DNA of 64,000 nt from Paraflavisolibacter caeni (GCF_025628885.1 NZ_JAOTIF010000001.1:911751-975750), one strand, 5' to 3'; shown: positions 33,795 to 42,446, counted from the first letter of the stretch. Numbers and translations are program-made. Notes: generated by a model from the sequence alone, not told the origin.

Positions 33795-33924
33795 GGACAA
33801 TTGGAATGACGAATCGGGGAGGAGAAGATGATTGATGATAGATGGTAATGGGGATTTGGGAATTCGGATTTCGGAATTTGGATTTGAAGGGTTTATTTGA
33901 AACAGCTATAATATTTTTCTTTTC

Positions 33925-34515
33925 ATGGTAGAATACGGTCAGTTAAAACAACATGTTCTCAAAAGAGTGCCCTTTACAGAGGATGAACTCATTGAATTTT
34001 GCAGTTGCTTTAAGAAAGCGATCATCAAGAAAAGGCAGTTTATAGTACAACCTGAATTCACGGCTAAGCATAGATATTATGTGGTGCATGGTAGTTTCAG
34101 GGCTTTTGTAATAGGCGATGAGGGCCAGGAGCATACTATACAGTTTGCTATCGATGACTGGTGGATCACTGATTATAACAGTTATATTTTTCAGCAGCCA
34201 GCCACTATGTTTGTAATGGCCCTGGAAGATAGTATTGTGTTGCAAATAGATTTTGAAACCGAACAGAAATTAAAAAGCGCAAATCATAAGTTTGAAACCT
34301 TTTTCAGGATTTTGGCTGAACGCACCGCAGCTTATATGGCTCGCAGGGTGATTACCAACCTTACGAAAACCGCTGAACAACGCTATCAATTGTTTTTAGA
34401 GCAATATTCAGATGTTGCAATGCGCGTCCCTCAATATGCATTGGCTTCTTTCCTGGGCATGACTACCGAATACCTTTCAAAGCTTCGGAAAAAGAGGACA
34501 ATACAAAAAAGTTGA
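33925..34515 (+). CDS. CRP/FNR-family transcriptional regulator (first copy)
   Basis: A 196-residue protein with an N-terminal cyclic-nucleotide-binding-like domain (about 15-120; VVHGSFRAFVIGDEGQEHTI then QFAIDDWWITD) and a C-terminal winged helix (about 150-196; RVPQYALASFLGMTTEYLSKLRKK). The WWITD segment marks the Bacteroidota subgroup of CRP-like regulators that usually control an adjacent gene. The residues that bind cAMP phosphate in CRP are not conserved, so the ligand is unknown. A terminator overlaps its stop codon, separating it from the MFS gene that follows. Confidence 0.9.
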   Translation: MVEYGQLKQHVLKRVPFTEDELIEFCSCFKKAIIKKRQFIVQPEFTAKHRYYVVHGSFRAFVIGDEGQEHTIQFAIDDWWITDYNSYIFQQPATMFVMALEDSIVLQIDFETEQKLKSANHKFETFFRILAERTAAYMARRVITNLTKTAEQRYQLFLEQYSDVAMRVPQYALASFLGMTTEYLSKLRKKRTIQKS

Positions 34516-34532
34516 ACTATTTCAACTTTTTT
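34505..34532 (+). terminator. Terminator at the end of the first CRP-like gene
   Basis: AAAAAAGTTGAA (34505-34516) pairs with TTCAACTTTTTT (34521-34532) around a 4-base loop; the stop codon lies in the stem. It implies the MFS gene is transcribed from its own promoter. Confidence 0.8.
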
Positions 34533-34600
34533 GCCTGATTTAGTTCGGGATAATTTACTAAACCAGTTCATTGATAGAAAGTGCTTGCCATGGTCAACTT

Positions 34601-34624
34601 TGTATTGTCAATTAAGGCAATACA
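34601..34624. promoter_or_regulatory. Inverted repeat upstream of the MFS gene
   Basis: TGTATTG and CAATACA face each other across 10 bases; the centre contains GTCAATTAA. A longer inverted repeat with the same TGTAT/ATACA ends and the same GTCAATTAA core precedes the AhpD-like gene at 38.8 kb. Its end lies 28 bases before the MFS ATG. Candidate binding site for one of the two CRP-like regulators. Confidence 0.5.
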
Positions 34625-34652
34625 GGATTAAAAGAATAAAAACAATTTGGTT

Positions 34653-35846
34653 ATGGCTTCTCTTTCTAAAACACAGATTCTCATCATGGCGACTACAGCA
34701 GGGATATGCGTGGCTAATGTTTATTATAGCCAGCCTATTCTCAATGCTATTGCCCAAAGTTTTCATATTGATACTGAAAAAGCAGGCATCGTTTCTGTTT
34801 TATCGCAAATAGGCTACGGGGTCGGCTTATTTTTTCTTACACCAATAGGTGATATGATCGAAAGGAAAAAGTTGATTCTTTATTTGCAGATGGGGCTGAT
34901 CGTATCACTATTACTGATGGCTTTTTCATTTCATATTTGGATGCTGTTTTTGGGGAGTTTTGCGATTGGTGCTTTCTCCGTTGTGGCACAAGTCGTCTTG
35001 CCTATGGCAGCGAGCCTTGTAACGGAGAATAGGGGAAAAGTAGTTGGGCAAATATTTACCGGTATTTTAGTGGGCATACTGTGCGCAAGGGTTTTTAGCG
35101 GCTTTATAACAAGCTGGCTAGGCTGGCAATATGTATATATTATTTCAGCGCTTATGGTATTGGGAACTGCTATTTTAATGCAGGCAGATTTCAGATCGGT
35201 ACCTGAACGTTTTAATGGGACTTATACCGGGCTTTTGAAATCGACAATTGCGCAATTTGCCAGATTTCCACAACTGCGCCAGTCTGCGATAACGGGAATG
35301 TTGGCTTTTGGTACGCTCAGTGCTTTCTGGGTAACGCTTACTTTTTACCTAAGTGGTACACCGTTTCACTATTCAGCCTCAAGTATTGGGATGTTTGGGC
35401 TTCTTGCTGCAGCCGGTGCCCTGATTGCACCCATCTTCGGAAAGTTGGCCGATAAAGGTTCTACAACCAGGTCGTTGTTGTTCTCAACCAGCCTTACGTT
35501 TTTGAGTATTTTACTACTTAAACTATCTCCAGGGGCAATTGCCGCAGTATGGATTACCGTCATTTTACTGGATATCGGTGTGCAGGCAACCCAGGTAACT
35601 AATATTGCTATTATATACTCGTTAGATCATTTAGCCAACAGCAGAATTAATACAGTTTATATGACCAGTTATTTTATTGGAGGAGCTTTGGGTGCGTTCC
35701 TGGCAATACAATGTTATCATATTGGCGGCTGGGCGTGGTCTACCTCTTTAATGGCATTATTTGGATTACTTGCTGTTTTCAATGTTATCCTGCAGAGATT
35801 TATGAAAACTTCAGGAAACAGGCGTTGTGATCCAATCACTAATTAG
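34653..35846 (+). CDS. MFS transporter
   Basis: A 397-residue major-facilitator protein with 12 predicted membrane helices. It shows the MFS motif between helices 2 and 3 (GDMIERKKLIL), a helix-1 start ATTAGICVANVYYSQPIL typical of the YbfB/YgaY-like drug or metabolite exporters, and a second-half loop GKLADKGSTTRSLLF. The ATG at 34653 is preferred over the TTG at 34647. Only 8 bases separate it from the radical SAM gene, so the two form an operon and the transporter may export or import that enzyme's product or substrate. Specificity unknown. Confidence 0.9.
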   Translation: MASLSKTQILIMATTAGICVANVYYSQPILNAIAQSFHIDTEKAGIVSVLSQIGYGVGLFFLTPIGDMIERKKLILYLQMGLIVSLLLMAFSFHIWMLFLGSFAIGAFSVVAQVVLPMAASLVTENRGKVVGQIFTGILVGILCARVFSGFITSWLGWQYVYIISALMVLGTAILMQADFRSVPERFNGTYTGLLKSTIAQFARFPQLRQSAITGMLAFGTLSAFWVTLTFYLSGTPFHYSASSIGMFGLLAAAGALIAPIFGKLADKGSTTRSLLFSTSLTFLSILLLKLSPGAIAAVWITVILLDIGVQATQVTNIAIIYSLDHLANSRINTVYMTSYFIGGALGAFLAIQCYHIGGWAWSTSLMALFGLLAVFNVILQRFMKTSGNRRCDPITN

Positions 35847-35854
35847 AGATATTT

Positions 35855-38176
35855 TTGCAGATTAAATCAGCCGTTTTGGAAGCACCTGTTTTTTTGATTA
35901 CTCCGCCTTTCACGCAACTTAATACACCTTATCCTGCTACCGCTTACCTTAAGGGGTTTCTAAACACGAAACATATTCCAGCATACCAGGCTGACCTTGG
36001 GATTGAAGTTACACTGGCACTTTTCTGTAAAAGTGGCCTGGAGCGGCTCTTTGCTCATATTGAAAGTAAACGAGAGGCTGTGGGTCGCCAACCAGGAGAA
36101 AGTTTTCTAAAGGTAGAAGGAAAAGAACAGTTGAATAACAGGAAAGGGGGAGCGCAAGTGTTGGAAAACGGATTGCAGTCACTTTCTACTAATGTGGAAA
36201 GGATCATTGCGTTGAAGGATGATTATATCAATACTATTGATGATGTGGTACTTTTTCTGCAGGGTAAGCGCCCAACACTTGCCCACCTGATCTGCAAAAG
36301 GGAATTTTTACCTGAAGCAGAGCGTTTTGCCCAGCTTGAGGATCTGCAATGGGCATTTGGGAGTATGGGTACGCAGGATATGGCCAAACATCTCGCTACT
36401 ATGTACCTTGAAGATCTGAGTGATCTGATCAAGGAAACTGTGGATGAGCATTTCGGTTTCAGCCGTTATGCAGAACGCCTGGGCCGGTCTGCCAACTCGT
36501 TTGATGAATTATATGCTGCCCTGCAACAGGATTATACTTATGTCGATTATCTACTGATTGACCTTCTGCAACAAAAGATGGAGGCAATTCAGCCGAAACT
36601 GGTTGCATTTTCGGTGCCTTTCCCCGGCAATTTATATACTTCATTCCGTTGTGGGCAGTGGATACGGAAGCATTACCCTGGTGTTAAAGTTGTGATGGGA
36701 GGAGGATTTGCCAATACGGAATTACGTTCGCTCAGCGATCCCCGCGTGTTTGAATTTTACGATTATGTCACACTCGATGATGGGGAAGCGCCTTTGGAGC
36801 AACTTATTGCATATATAGATGGGAAAAAATCTTTTCAGGAGCTAAAACGGACATTCACACTTGTTGATGGAGTAGTTACTTATATCAATAATACAGCTTG
36901 TACTGACTACAAGCAGGGGCAGGTAGGTACGCCGGATTACAGCGATTTTTACCTGGATCAGTATATATCTGCTATTGAAGTCATCAACCCCATGCATAGC
37001 CTATGGAGCGACGGGAGGTGGAACAAATTGACAATGGCTCATGGTTGTTATTGGGGTAAATGTACTTTCTGCGATATTTCGCTGGACTATATCAAAAATT
37101 ACGAGCCTATAACAGCATCCCTGTTGGTTGACCGCATGGAAGAAATCATTGCGCAAACCGGACAGAATGGTTTTCATTTTGTGGATGAAGCAGCACCGCC
37201 GGCCCTGATGAGAGCACTGGCCATTGAGATCATCCGCCGCAAACTGGTTGTTACCTGGTGGGCCAATGTGCGATTTGAAAAAAGCTTTACCCGGGATCTC
37301 TGCCTGTTGTTAAAGGCTTCGGGTTGTATTGCTGTGAGTGGCGGGCTTGAAGTGGCGTCAGACCGTCTGCTCAAGTTGATCAATAAAGGTATTACCGTGG
37401 CACAAGTGGCGCGGGTATGTAAACATTTTACTGAGGCCGGCATTATGGTACATGCCTACCTGATGTATGGCTTTCCTACACAAACCGAGCAGGAAACCAT
37501 TGACTCACTCGAGATGGTTCGACAGCTTTTTGAAACGGGTGTTCTTCAATCTGCATATTGGCACCTGTTTACCATGACAGCACATAGCCCTATAGGATTG
37601 GAACCTGAGAAATTTTCGGTTCAAAAGCGGGTAGAAGTTATTGGTACTTTCGCTAACAATGACATAGAGCATATTGATCCATCAGGGGCTGAACATGAAA
37701 AGTTTGGTTATGGGTTGAATAAAGCCTTGTTGAATTATATGCATGCCAACTGTTTTGATTATTCCTTGCAGAAATGGTTTGACTTCAAGGTGCCTAAAAC
37801 GAGTGTTGCCGCTGACTATATCAGGAAAGCGATTGAAGATCCGGAATACTCTTCGTTTAATGTAAACAGTAAGGTGATATGGCTGGGTAAGCAGCCGAAG
37901 ACTGAAACTTTTGTAAAGTCAAAAAAAGGTAGCCAGTGGGAGGTGATGTCTCTTACCTTTCAAACTAAAAAAAATACACTTGCTATTCATGTAGAACCTG
38001 AAAAAGGAGTATGGTTAGAAAATATGTTGATTCAACTTAGTGTTTATAATCCTGCAACATTTACTGTTCAGATGATCAAAGCTGACTATGAAAAAGCAGG
38101 TTTGGAAGATTTTGAATTGTTCTGGGACAATAAACCTGTGAATACTCTATACAAAGCGGGACTTTTGCGGTTTTAA
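35855..38176 (+). CDS. B12-binding-type radical SAM protein of unknown function
   Basis: A 773-residue enzyme. Residues about 12-40 (FLITPPFTQLNTPYPATAYL) start a cobalamin-binding-type Rossmann domain that is interrupted by a ~200-residue helical insert and resumes at PKLVAFSVPFPGNLY and VKVVMGGGFANTEL (about 250-300). The radical SAM domain begins with the cluster motif CYWGKCTFC (Cys-x4-Cys-x2-Cys) at about 398-406 and continues with VDEAAPP, SGGLEVASDRLLKLINKG and AYLMYGFPTQTEQET. A 150-residue C-terminal extension follows. No DxHxxG cobalamin motif is seen, so real B12 binding is uncertain. Start may be TTG at 35855 or TTG at 35876. The reaction is unknown. Confidence 0.85.
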   Translation: MQIKSAVLEAPVFLITPPFTQLNTPYPATAYLKGFLNTKHIPAYQADLGIEVTLALFCKSGLERLFAHIESKREAVGRQPGESFLKVEGKEQLNNRKGGAQVLENGLQSLSTNVERIIALKDDYINTIDDVVLFLQGKRPTLAHLICKREFLPEAERFAQLEDLQWAFGSMGTQDMAKHLATMYLEDLSDLIKETVDEHFGFSRYAERLGRSANSFDELYAALQQDYTYVDYLLIDLLQQKMEAIQPKLVAFSVPFPGNLYTSFRCGQWIRKHYPGVKVVMGGGFANTELRSLSDPRVFEFYDYVTLDDGEAPLEQLIAYIDGKKSFQELKRTFTLVDGVVTYINNTACTDYKQGQVGTPDYSDFYLDQYISAIEVINPMHSLWSDGRWNKLTMAHGCYWGKCTFCDISLDYIKNYEPITASLLVDRMEEIIAQTGQNGFHFVDEAAPPALMRALAIEIIRRKLVVTWWANVRFEKSFTRDLCLLLKASGCIAVSGGLEVASDRLLKLINKGITVAQVARVCKHFTEAGIMVHAYLMYGFPTQTEQETIDSLEMVRQLFETGVLQSAYWHLFTMTAHSPIGLEPEKFSVQKRVEVIGTFANNDIEHIDPSGAEHEKFGYGLNKALLNYMHANCFDYSLQKWFDFKVPKTSVAADYIRKAIEDPEYSSFNVNSKVIWLGKQPKTETFVKSKKGSQWEVMSLTFQTKKNTLAIHVEPEKGVWLENMLIQLSVYNPATFTVQMIKADYEKAGLEDFELFWDNKPVNTLYKAGLLRF

Positions 38177-38187
38177 TTATAAAAGAC

Positions 38188-38763
38188 ATGGCAGAACAAT
38201 TCAAAAAGCACCTTGCAAAGTTTGTCAAAATCAATGAAGTGGATTTTCCAGAGATTCTCAATTTCTTTCAGCTCATTCATGTAAAGAAAAAGGAGAATTT
38301 GGTTACGGAAGGAAATATTTGCAGGTGTCAATATTTTGTACTTGAAGGTTGTTTGAGGATGTTCTTTATCAAAGAGAATGGGATAGAACAGACTACCCAG
38401 TTTGCGATCGAAAACTGGTGGATGACTGATCTCTTTGCATTTGAAAATCAAGGCCCTGCAACTTTTAACATACAGGCAGTAGAAAAGTCTGTTGTCTTAG
38501 CTATTGATTATCTATCATATGAAAAACTGCTCCAGCAATTCCCTCAAATGGAGCGATACTTCAGGTTTGTTTACCAGCGGGCATTTGCTTCTTCACAAAT
38601 CCGGATGAAATACCATTATGATTTTTCAAAAGAGGAAATGTACCTACACTTCAGGGATAATTTTCCGGAGTTCCTCCAAAGAGTGCCCCAATACCTATTA
38701 GCATCATACCTGGGTTTTACACCAGAATATCTCAGTGAAATCAGGAATAAAACACGTTCTTAA
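38188..38763 (+). CDS. CRP/FNR-family transcriptional regulator (second copy)
   Basis: A 191-residue regulator similar in layout to the one at 33.9 kb: cNMP-binding-like domain with VLEGCLRMFFIKENGIEQTT and QFAIENWWMTDLFAF, then helix-turn-helix segment RVPQYLLASYLGFTPEYLSEIRNK. It starts 11 bases after the radical SAM stop, so it is probably the third gene of that operon and precedes an AhpD-like gene. Pairing of such a regulator with a carboxymuconolactone-decarboxylase-family gene is common in Bacteroidota. Confidence 0.9.
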   Translation: MAEQFKKHLAKFVKINEVDFPEILNFFQLIHVKKKENLVTEGNICRCQYFVLEGCLRMFFIKENGIEQTTQFAIENWWMTDLFAFENQGPATFNIQAVEKSVVLAIDYLSYEKLLQQFPQMERYFRFVYQRAFASSQIRMKYHYDFSKEEMYLHFRDNFPEFLQRVPQYLLASYLGFTPEYLSEIRNKTRS

Positions 38764-38791
38764 ACCAGTTTAATTTTTGGGGATTTTGTCT

Positions 38792-38824
38792 TGTATAGCT
38801 TGCAGTCAATTAAAAAGCTATACA
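38792..38824. promoter_or_regulatory. Inverted repeat immediately upstream of the AhpD-like gene
   Basis: TGTATAGCTT (38792-38801) and AAGCTATACA (38815-38824) are perfect 10-base arms separated by 13 bases that include GTCAATTAA, the same core as in the site at 34.6 kb. It ends one base before the ATG. It can be an operator for the adjacent CRP-like regulator or a hairpin over the translation start. Confidence 0.6.
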
Positions 38825-38825
38825 C

Positions 38826-39266
38826 ATGGAACAAAGATTAAACATTCAAGAAGTTGAGCCTGCAGCGTATAGAGCAATGTTCGGTTTAGAGAAGTATCTT
38901 CAAGACACCCAACTTACCAAAACGCACAAGGAGCTTATTAAAATCAGAGCATCCCAGATCAATGGTTGTGCATTCTGTATCAATATACATACAAGAGATG
39001 CACTAAAAAATGGTGAAACTGCTCAAAGAATATTTTTGCTCAACGCCTGGAGGGAAACGGATTTGTTTACTGAGGAAGAACGTGTTATCCTGGCACTTAC
39101 AGAAGAAATTACTTTGATTCATCAGACTGGATTGTCGGGAAGGATCTACGAAAAAGCAGAAAAGATTTTTGATAAAAACTATTTATCACAAATTATCATG
39201 GCTATTGTAACTATTAATGCCTGGAATAGGATCGCTGTCAGCACACAAATGGAACTTGAAAATTAA
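38826..39266 (+). CDS. AhpD-like carboxymuconolactone decarboxylase family protein
   Basis: A 146-residue all-helical protein with the AhpD redox signature CAFCINIH: Cys48, Cys51 and His55. AhpD-family proteins act as peroxide or alkylhydroperoxide-related disulfide reductants. Members with an intact CxxC motif are likely redox active rather than decarboxylases. It is preceded by a perfect inverted repeat and the second CRP-like regulator, and followed by a strong bidirectional terminator. Confidence 0.92.
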   Translation: MEQRLNIQEVEPAAYRAMFGLEKYLQDTQLTKTHKELIKIRASQINGCAFCINIHTRDALKNGETAQRIFLLNAWRETDLFTEEERVILALTEEITLIHQTGLSGRIYEKAEKIFDKNYLSQIIMAIVTINAWNRIAVSTQMELEN

Positions 39267-39274
39267 GTAAATAT

Positions 39275-39317
39275 ATATGTTACAGCTGCCATGTTTACAT
39301 TGGCAGCTGTAACATAT
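39275..39317. terminator. Strong hairpin between convergent genes
   Basis: A perfect 17-bp stem (39275-39291 with 39301-39317; core TTACAGCTGCCA/TGGCAGCTGTAA) with a 9-base loop. It lies 8 bases past the AhpD-like stop and before the stop of the convergent beta-helix gene. Confidence 0.85.
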
Positions 39318-39334
39318 TATTACGCTTTAAATGA

Positions 39335-41491
39335 TTAGTCGCTGTGTTGATACCTCTTATTATTCTTTGGTGGTGGCGCGGCTTTTGAGTCCAGAAAAAC
39401 TGCACCGCTGTAAGGAGTCATCTTGTACTGCTTTCCTGGAGCATAAACTGAACCTTTAAAGTCAATAAGAGAGCGATCAAGTGTTATGATAGAATCCTGC
39501 GTCGAAAAGTTATAGTGAAACTGAAAAGCCTTATCATCATTAACTCCAGGAGCAGCGAGCCTTAGGGCGTTGGCGGTATGGACATCATGACCAAACGCTT
39601 TTTCCCACTGCGCATTTGTATAATATCTTTTTTGCTCACTGCCTGCAACATAGGTGCCCCAAATGGCATATATCGCTGCGGAATCCTGATTGAATGGTCT
39701 TGCATAGATGTTCGAGTCGATGCCGTTATTAAGGTTGGTTCCTGCAGTGGCTCCACTTGCTTCATCTATCAGCCCGAGGTAAGCGGAATCTGCAGGTCGC
39801 ACAAAGATTTTCATTACCCATTCGTTTCTTGCCCTGGCAATGACCGTATTGTGCTTAAACTGCAACTGGCTGATCATATTTTGATCTCCATCCAAATCGT
39901 TGCATATCCAAACCACCTGCCGTTGCCCGATTGAAGATCCATAAAACAAGTTGTCATGTACATTGATGTTTTTGCTGTTGTGCAGGTAAAAGGCTCCATC
40001 TTTACAGTTACCTACGATATTATAGGCGACTTCCACATTATTACTTGAATTGTCCAGATATATGCCATAAGAGCGGAAGTCTTTACGGTTGGTACCCTCC
40101 GCATTTCCCAGCCCGTTCACAATTACGTTGTGCAAGACTTTACGGTTAGAGGCGGAGCCTCCATTACCGCTATAAGTACCGCCACCATCATCAATAACCA
40201 AAGTAAAGTTGGTTATATAGTTGGAGTCAATCATCACATCGGATGCGGTCCATCGTGTACCTACATAGCCAATAGAGTCAATGTAATTCCGTCTCAATGT
40301 ATAATTACTCCTGGCACACCAAACACCAATAAGGGCCTGGGTACCAACCCCGCCCATGGTAGTCAATAAGCCGTTCCGTTTGATTGTGTTGCCATACACT
40401 GTAACACCTCTTGTATTTCTTGCATAAACGGAAACGTCATGACAGTCGGCTATAAAGTTTCGTAGTACCAGCCAGTTGTAATCAGCATCAGTATTGACTC
40501 CACAATGTAAACCGTTCAAACCGCAATATTGCACATCACAATTTTGCACTACTGTATTACTACTGCCATTTTTCGACCCCTGAAACGATATGCCATATTC
40601 GTTAGCGCCTTCAAAGCGAATATCATCTACTACAATATAACTTCTGTCAGTGGCAGTAAAGGTTTTTGCAATGGAAGATACTTTAATCGTGTAGTTTGCC
40701 GGCGTTGTTCCTGCTTTAAGGCAGATCCGCAGCTTTTTGGTTGATTTATCGTAATACCACTCCCCATGTACATCTAATGTTCTTGGGTCATTGCAAATGA
40801 TATAGCCCCAATTATTTGGGAGGCCGGATTTTTTTTTGATCTTTTCCGGGTCAAAGGAAAGCCTTGAGCCACCGCCGGAGGCAATGTGCTGTGTAATAAT
40901 GGCTGTATCAATCATGTAAGAAGCGTACTTAATGACGATGCGAGCCCCAGTCCAGTTGGTCGTTGTTGGCAATTCATTGTCTATGATGGCACTATCACCA
41001 TCGTGGTTCTCATATTTCAAGTAGCCTCCCCAACTGCTTGTATGATTGGGATACCTACCCATTTCCATATCCCTGCCATCTACAGTCACAATTCTTAGCT
41101 CTGTAGAAAGGCCATTGTTGACCGGGTTGGTGGTTTCCCAAATATTTGGTACAGTTGAAATCTGAGTCCAGTTGCCGCTTGTTGTTTTAGATAAAGTTGT
41201 AAAACCGGTTATTATGGGCTTTGCTCCATTACCATAAGCACTAAAGACAATATTGTTGCCACTGGTACCAGACCCGCCGCAAGTAATAGAGCCGTAGAAT
41301 GTGTCGCCTCGCTTAAAAAATACCCTGTCGCCAGGGTTCAAGTTGAGTGTGTTCAGCTTTTCAATGCTGGCGTAGGGGGCGGCTTGGGATCCATTGCCGG
41401 TGGCATCACTACCACGGTTTGAAAAGTAATAGTCAGTAGCATTGGCCTGAAGTGACACTATGATGAGTAATATTATGGTCAATTTATTCAT
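39335..41491 (-). CDS. Secreted right-handed parallel beta-helix protein
   Basis: A 718-residue exported protein. The signal peptide (about 1-18, SLQANA) is followed by DYYFSNRGSDATGNGSQAAP and a DRVFFKRGDTFYGSITC lead typical of pectate-lyase-like beta-helix proteins. Successive turns run from about 270 to 560 (ITSI-like Asn/Val ladders such as NTVVQNCDVQYCGLNGLHC, NNVEVAYNIVGNCKDGAFYL). These folds act mostly on polysaccharides as lyases, epimerases or hydrolases. The catalytic residues cannot be placed. No T9SS tail is evident; the C-terminus is short and Pro/Lys-rich. It is isolated from the AhpD-like gene by a terminator. Confidence 0.85.
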   Translation of the reverse strand: MNKLTIILLIIVSLQANATDYYFSNRGSDATGNGSQAAPYASIEKLNTLNLNPGDRVFFKRGDTFYGSITCGGSGTSGNNIVFSAYGNGAKPIITGFTTLSKTTSGNWTQISTVPNIWETTNPVNNGLSTELRIVTVDGRDMEMGRYPNHTSSWGGYLKYENHDGDSAIIDNELPTTTNWTGARIVIKYASYMIDTAIITQHIASGGGSRLSFDPEKIKKKSGLPNNWGYIICNDPRTLDVHGEWYYDKSTKKLRICLKAGTTPANYTIKVSSIAKTFTATDRSYIVVDDIRFEGANEYGISFQGSKNGSSNTVVQNCDVQYCGLNGLHCGVNTDADYNWLVLRNFIADCHDVSVYARNTRGVTVYGNTIKRNGLLTTMGGVGTQALIGVWCARSNYTLRRNYIDSIGYVGTRWTASDVMIDSNYITNFTLVIDDGGGTYSGNGGSASNRKVLHNVIVNGLGNAEGTNRKDFRSYGIYLDNSSNNVEVAYNIVGNCKDGAFYLHNSKNINVHDNLFYGSSIGQRQVVWICNDLDGDQNMISQLQFKHNTVIARARNEWVMKIFVRPADSAYLGLIDEASGATAGTNLNNGIDSNIYARPFNQDSAAIYAIWGTYVAGSEQKRYYTNAQWEKAFGHDVHTANALRLAAPGVNDDKAFQFHYNFSTQDSIITLDRSLIDFKGSVYAPGKQYKMTPYSGAVFLDSKAAPPPKNNKRYQHSD

Positions 41492-42077
41492 GATGAATAT
41501 TGTCTATGTCTGCATTCCTGCTGTTTACGTTACTGAGTTTGTAACGATATTTATGCCATATATATTTCTCAGTCGATAGAACTATCTATATTTTTCTTGT
41601 ACCAAGGATTGGGAGCGGCCTATCGATTAACTAACCGTCTGGTGATGGTATCAGCATTATTGCGGGGAGTAGGGCTTCGGGGACTTATTAAGTTGTAGAC
41701 ATCGTTTTCGATGCGACTAAAACTTTTGCTGGTTTCGTCTTTTTATTTTTACCTCCCCACCAGATATAGAAACCTGTAACAGGCAGAGAAGCCGCAATCA
41801 GGCTGGTAAAGAACATTAATTATCAGAAAAAAGTTAAGTTCTTAAAGAAAAAAGTGATTAGTTGAAAACTATTCAAATTTATCAGGCCAGGGGATGTGGC
41901 TTTTTGAGTTTAATTGTTTAAATTACAGATTAATAAATCTTCAAGTGCGTTCTGACCTGCCCCTTCCGGAAACGCCCACACCATAATATCCTGTTTTCCT
42001 GTTTGGAATTTTGATACCCAATGATATCATTAGAATTCGGAAGTGAATATTTATTAAATACATAAACATTAAAAAAA
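41492..42077. other. Intergenic region with a gene remnant
   Basis: The 586 bases between the beta-helix gene and a rightward small gene hold no full-length gene. A decayed PepSY-type fragment lies at 41688-41816 (separate entry). On the minus strand at about 41935-42030 a short open stretch is seen without recognisable similarity. The last 60 bases are AT-rich and probably contain the promoter of the next gene. Confidence 0.5.
41688..41816 (-). pseudogene. C-terminal remnant of a PepSY-associated membrane protein
   Basis: A 42-codon frame on the minus strand reads MFFTSLIAASLPVTGFYIWW followed by GGKNKKTKPAKVLVASKTMS. The LPVTGFYIWWG segment followed by a Lys-rich tail is the hallmark of the last membrane helix of PepSY-associated (iron-uptake-linked) transmembrane proteins, which are about 380-500 residues long. 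In-frame stop codons (TGA TAA) occur just upstream of the ATG, so only the 3' end survives. Assignment rests on motif memory. Confidence 0.6.
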
Positions 42078-42437
42078 ATGGAAAAAGGTCAAATTCCGGA
42101 AGATCACATCATTTACATTACAGGAATTAAAGTAGTTGGAGGAAAAAAGCAATTGGAGATGACAAAAGATGGGGATGTAGATGATGCCCATAAGAATGAT
42201 ACTGTAACCTGGATTATCGAGCCAGAGTCGGGAGTAAAAGAAATTCAATACAGTAAGAAAACAGGGGATGATGTATTTAAGGATAAGCCTGCCAAGATCC
42301 AGGGTTCTGAAAATTGGAAGGGAAAGATAAAAGATAGATTGGATAAGCAAAAGGAAGAGGAAGATTACACTTTATACTTTATAACCACTAATGGTGATAA
42401 AGGTGATCATGACCCAAAGATTTCGGTCAACAATTAA
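42078..42437 (+). CDS. Small unknown protein in operon with an adenylate cyclase
   Basis: I do not recognise a family. The 119-residue protein has no signal peptide or membrane segment and is rich in Lys, Asp and Glu. Alternating patterns (IIYITGIKVVGGKKQLEM, DTVTWIIEPESGVKEIQYS, YTLYFITTNG) suggest a compact beta-sandwich with a charged helix (GKIKDRLDKQKEEED). Only 9 bases separate it from the cyclase gene, so it may be a partner or ligand-binding accessory of that signalling protein. It is expressed from the AT-rich region upstream. Confidence 0.7.
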   Translation: MEKGQIPEDHIIYITGIKVVGGKKQLEMTKDGDVDDAHKNDTVTWIIEPESGVKEIQYSKKTGDDVFKDKPAKIQGSENWKGKIKDRLDKQKEEEDYTLYFITTNGDKGDHDPKISVNN

Positions 42438-42446
42438 AACTGAATT

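Larger units (their letters stand above)
33529..33924. other. Intergenic region with composite repeat modules (locus 3)
   Basis: No gene is present. It holds tandem GTTTGGA/GTTTGAG units (33535-33563), GGACAAAA (33567-33574), two 11-bp arrays (separate entries) and a second GAATGACGAA-type module with GGAGAAGATGATTGATGATA (33804-33840). These are the same building blocks as at loci 1 and 2. The final 60 bases are AT-rich and should contain the promoter of the CRP-like gene. Confidence 0.75.

Noticed and set aside
34531-34812. Open frame overlapping the start of the MFS gene
   Set aside because: It overlaps the transporter in another frame and has no independent support; the transporter's membrane helices begin in the competing frame.
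41935-42030. Second possible gene fragment on the minus strand before the small unknown gene
   Set aside because: All three minus-strand frames remain open for about 20-30 codons and none gave a recognisable motif, so no coding claim is justified.
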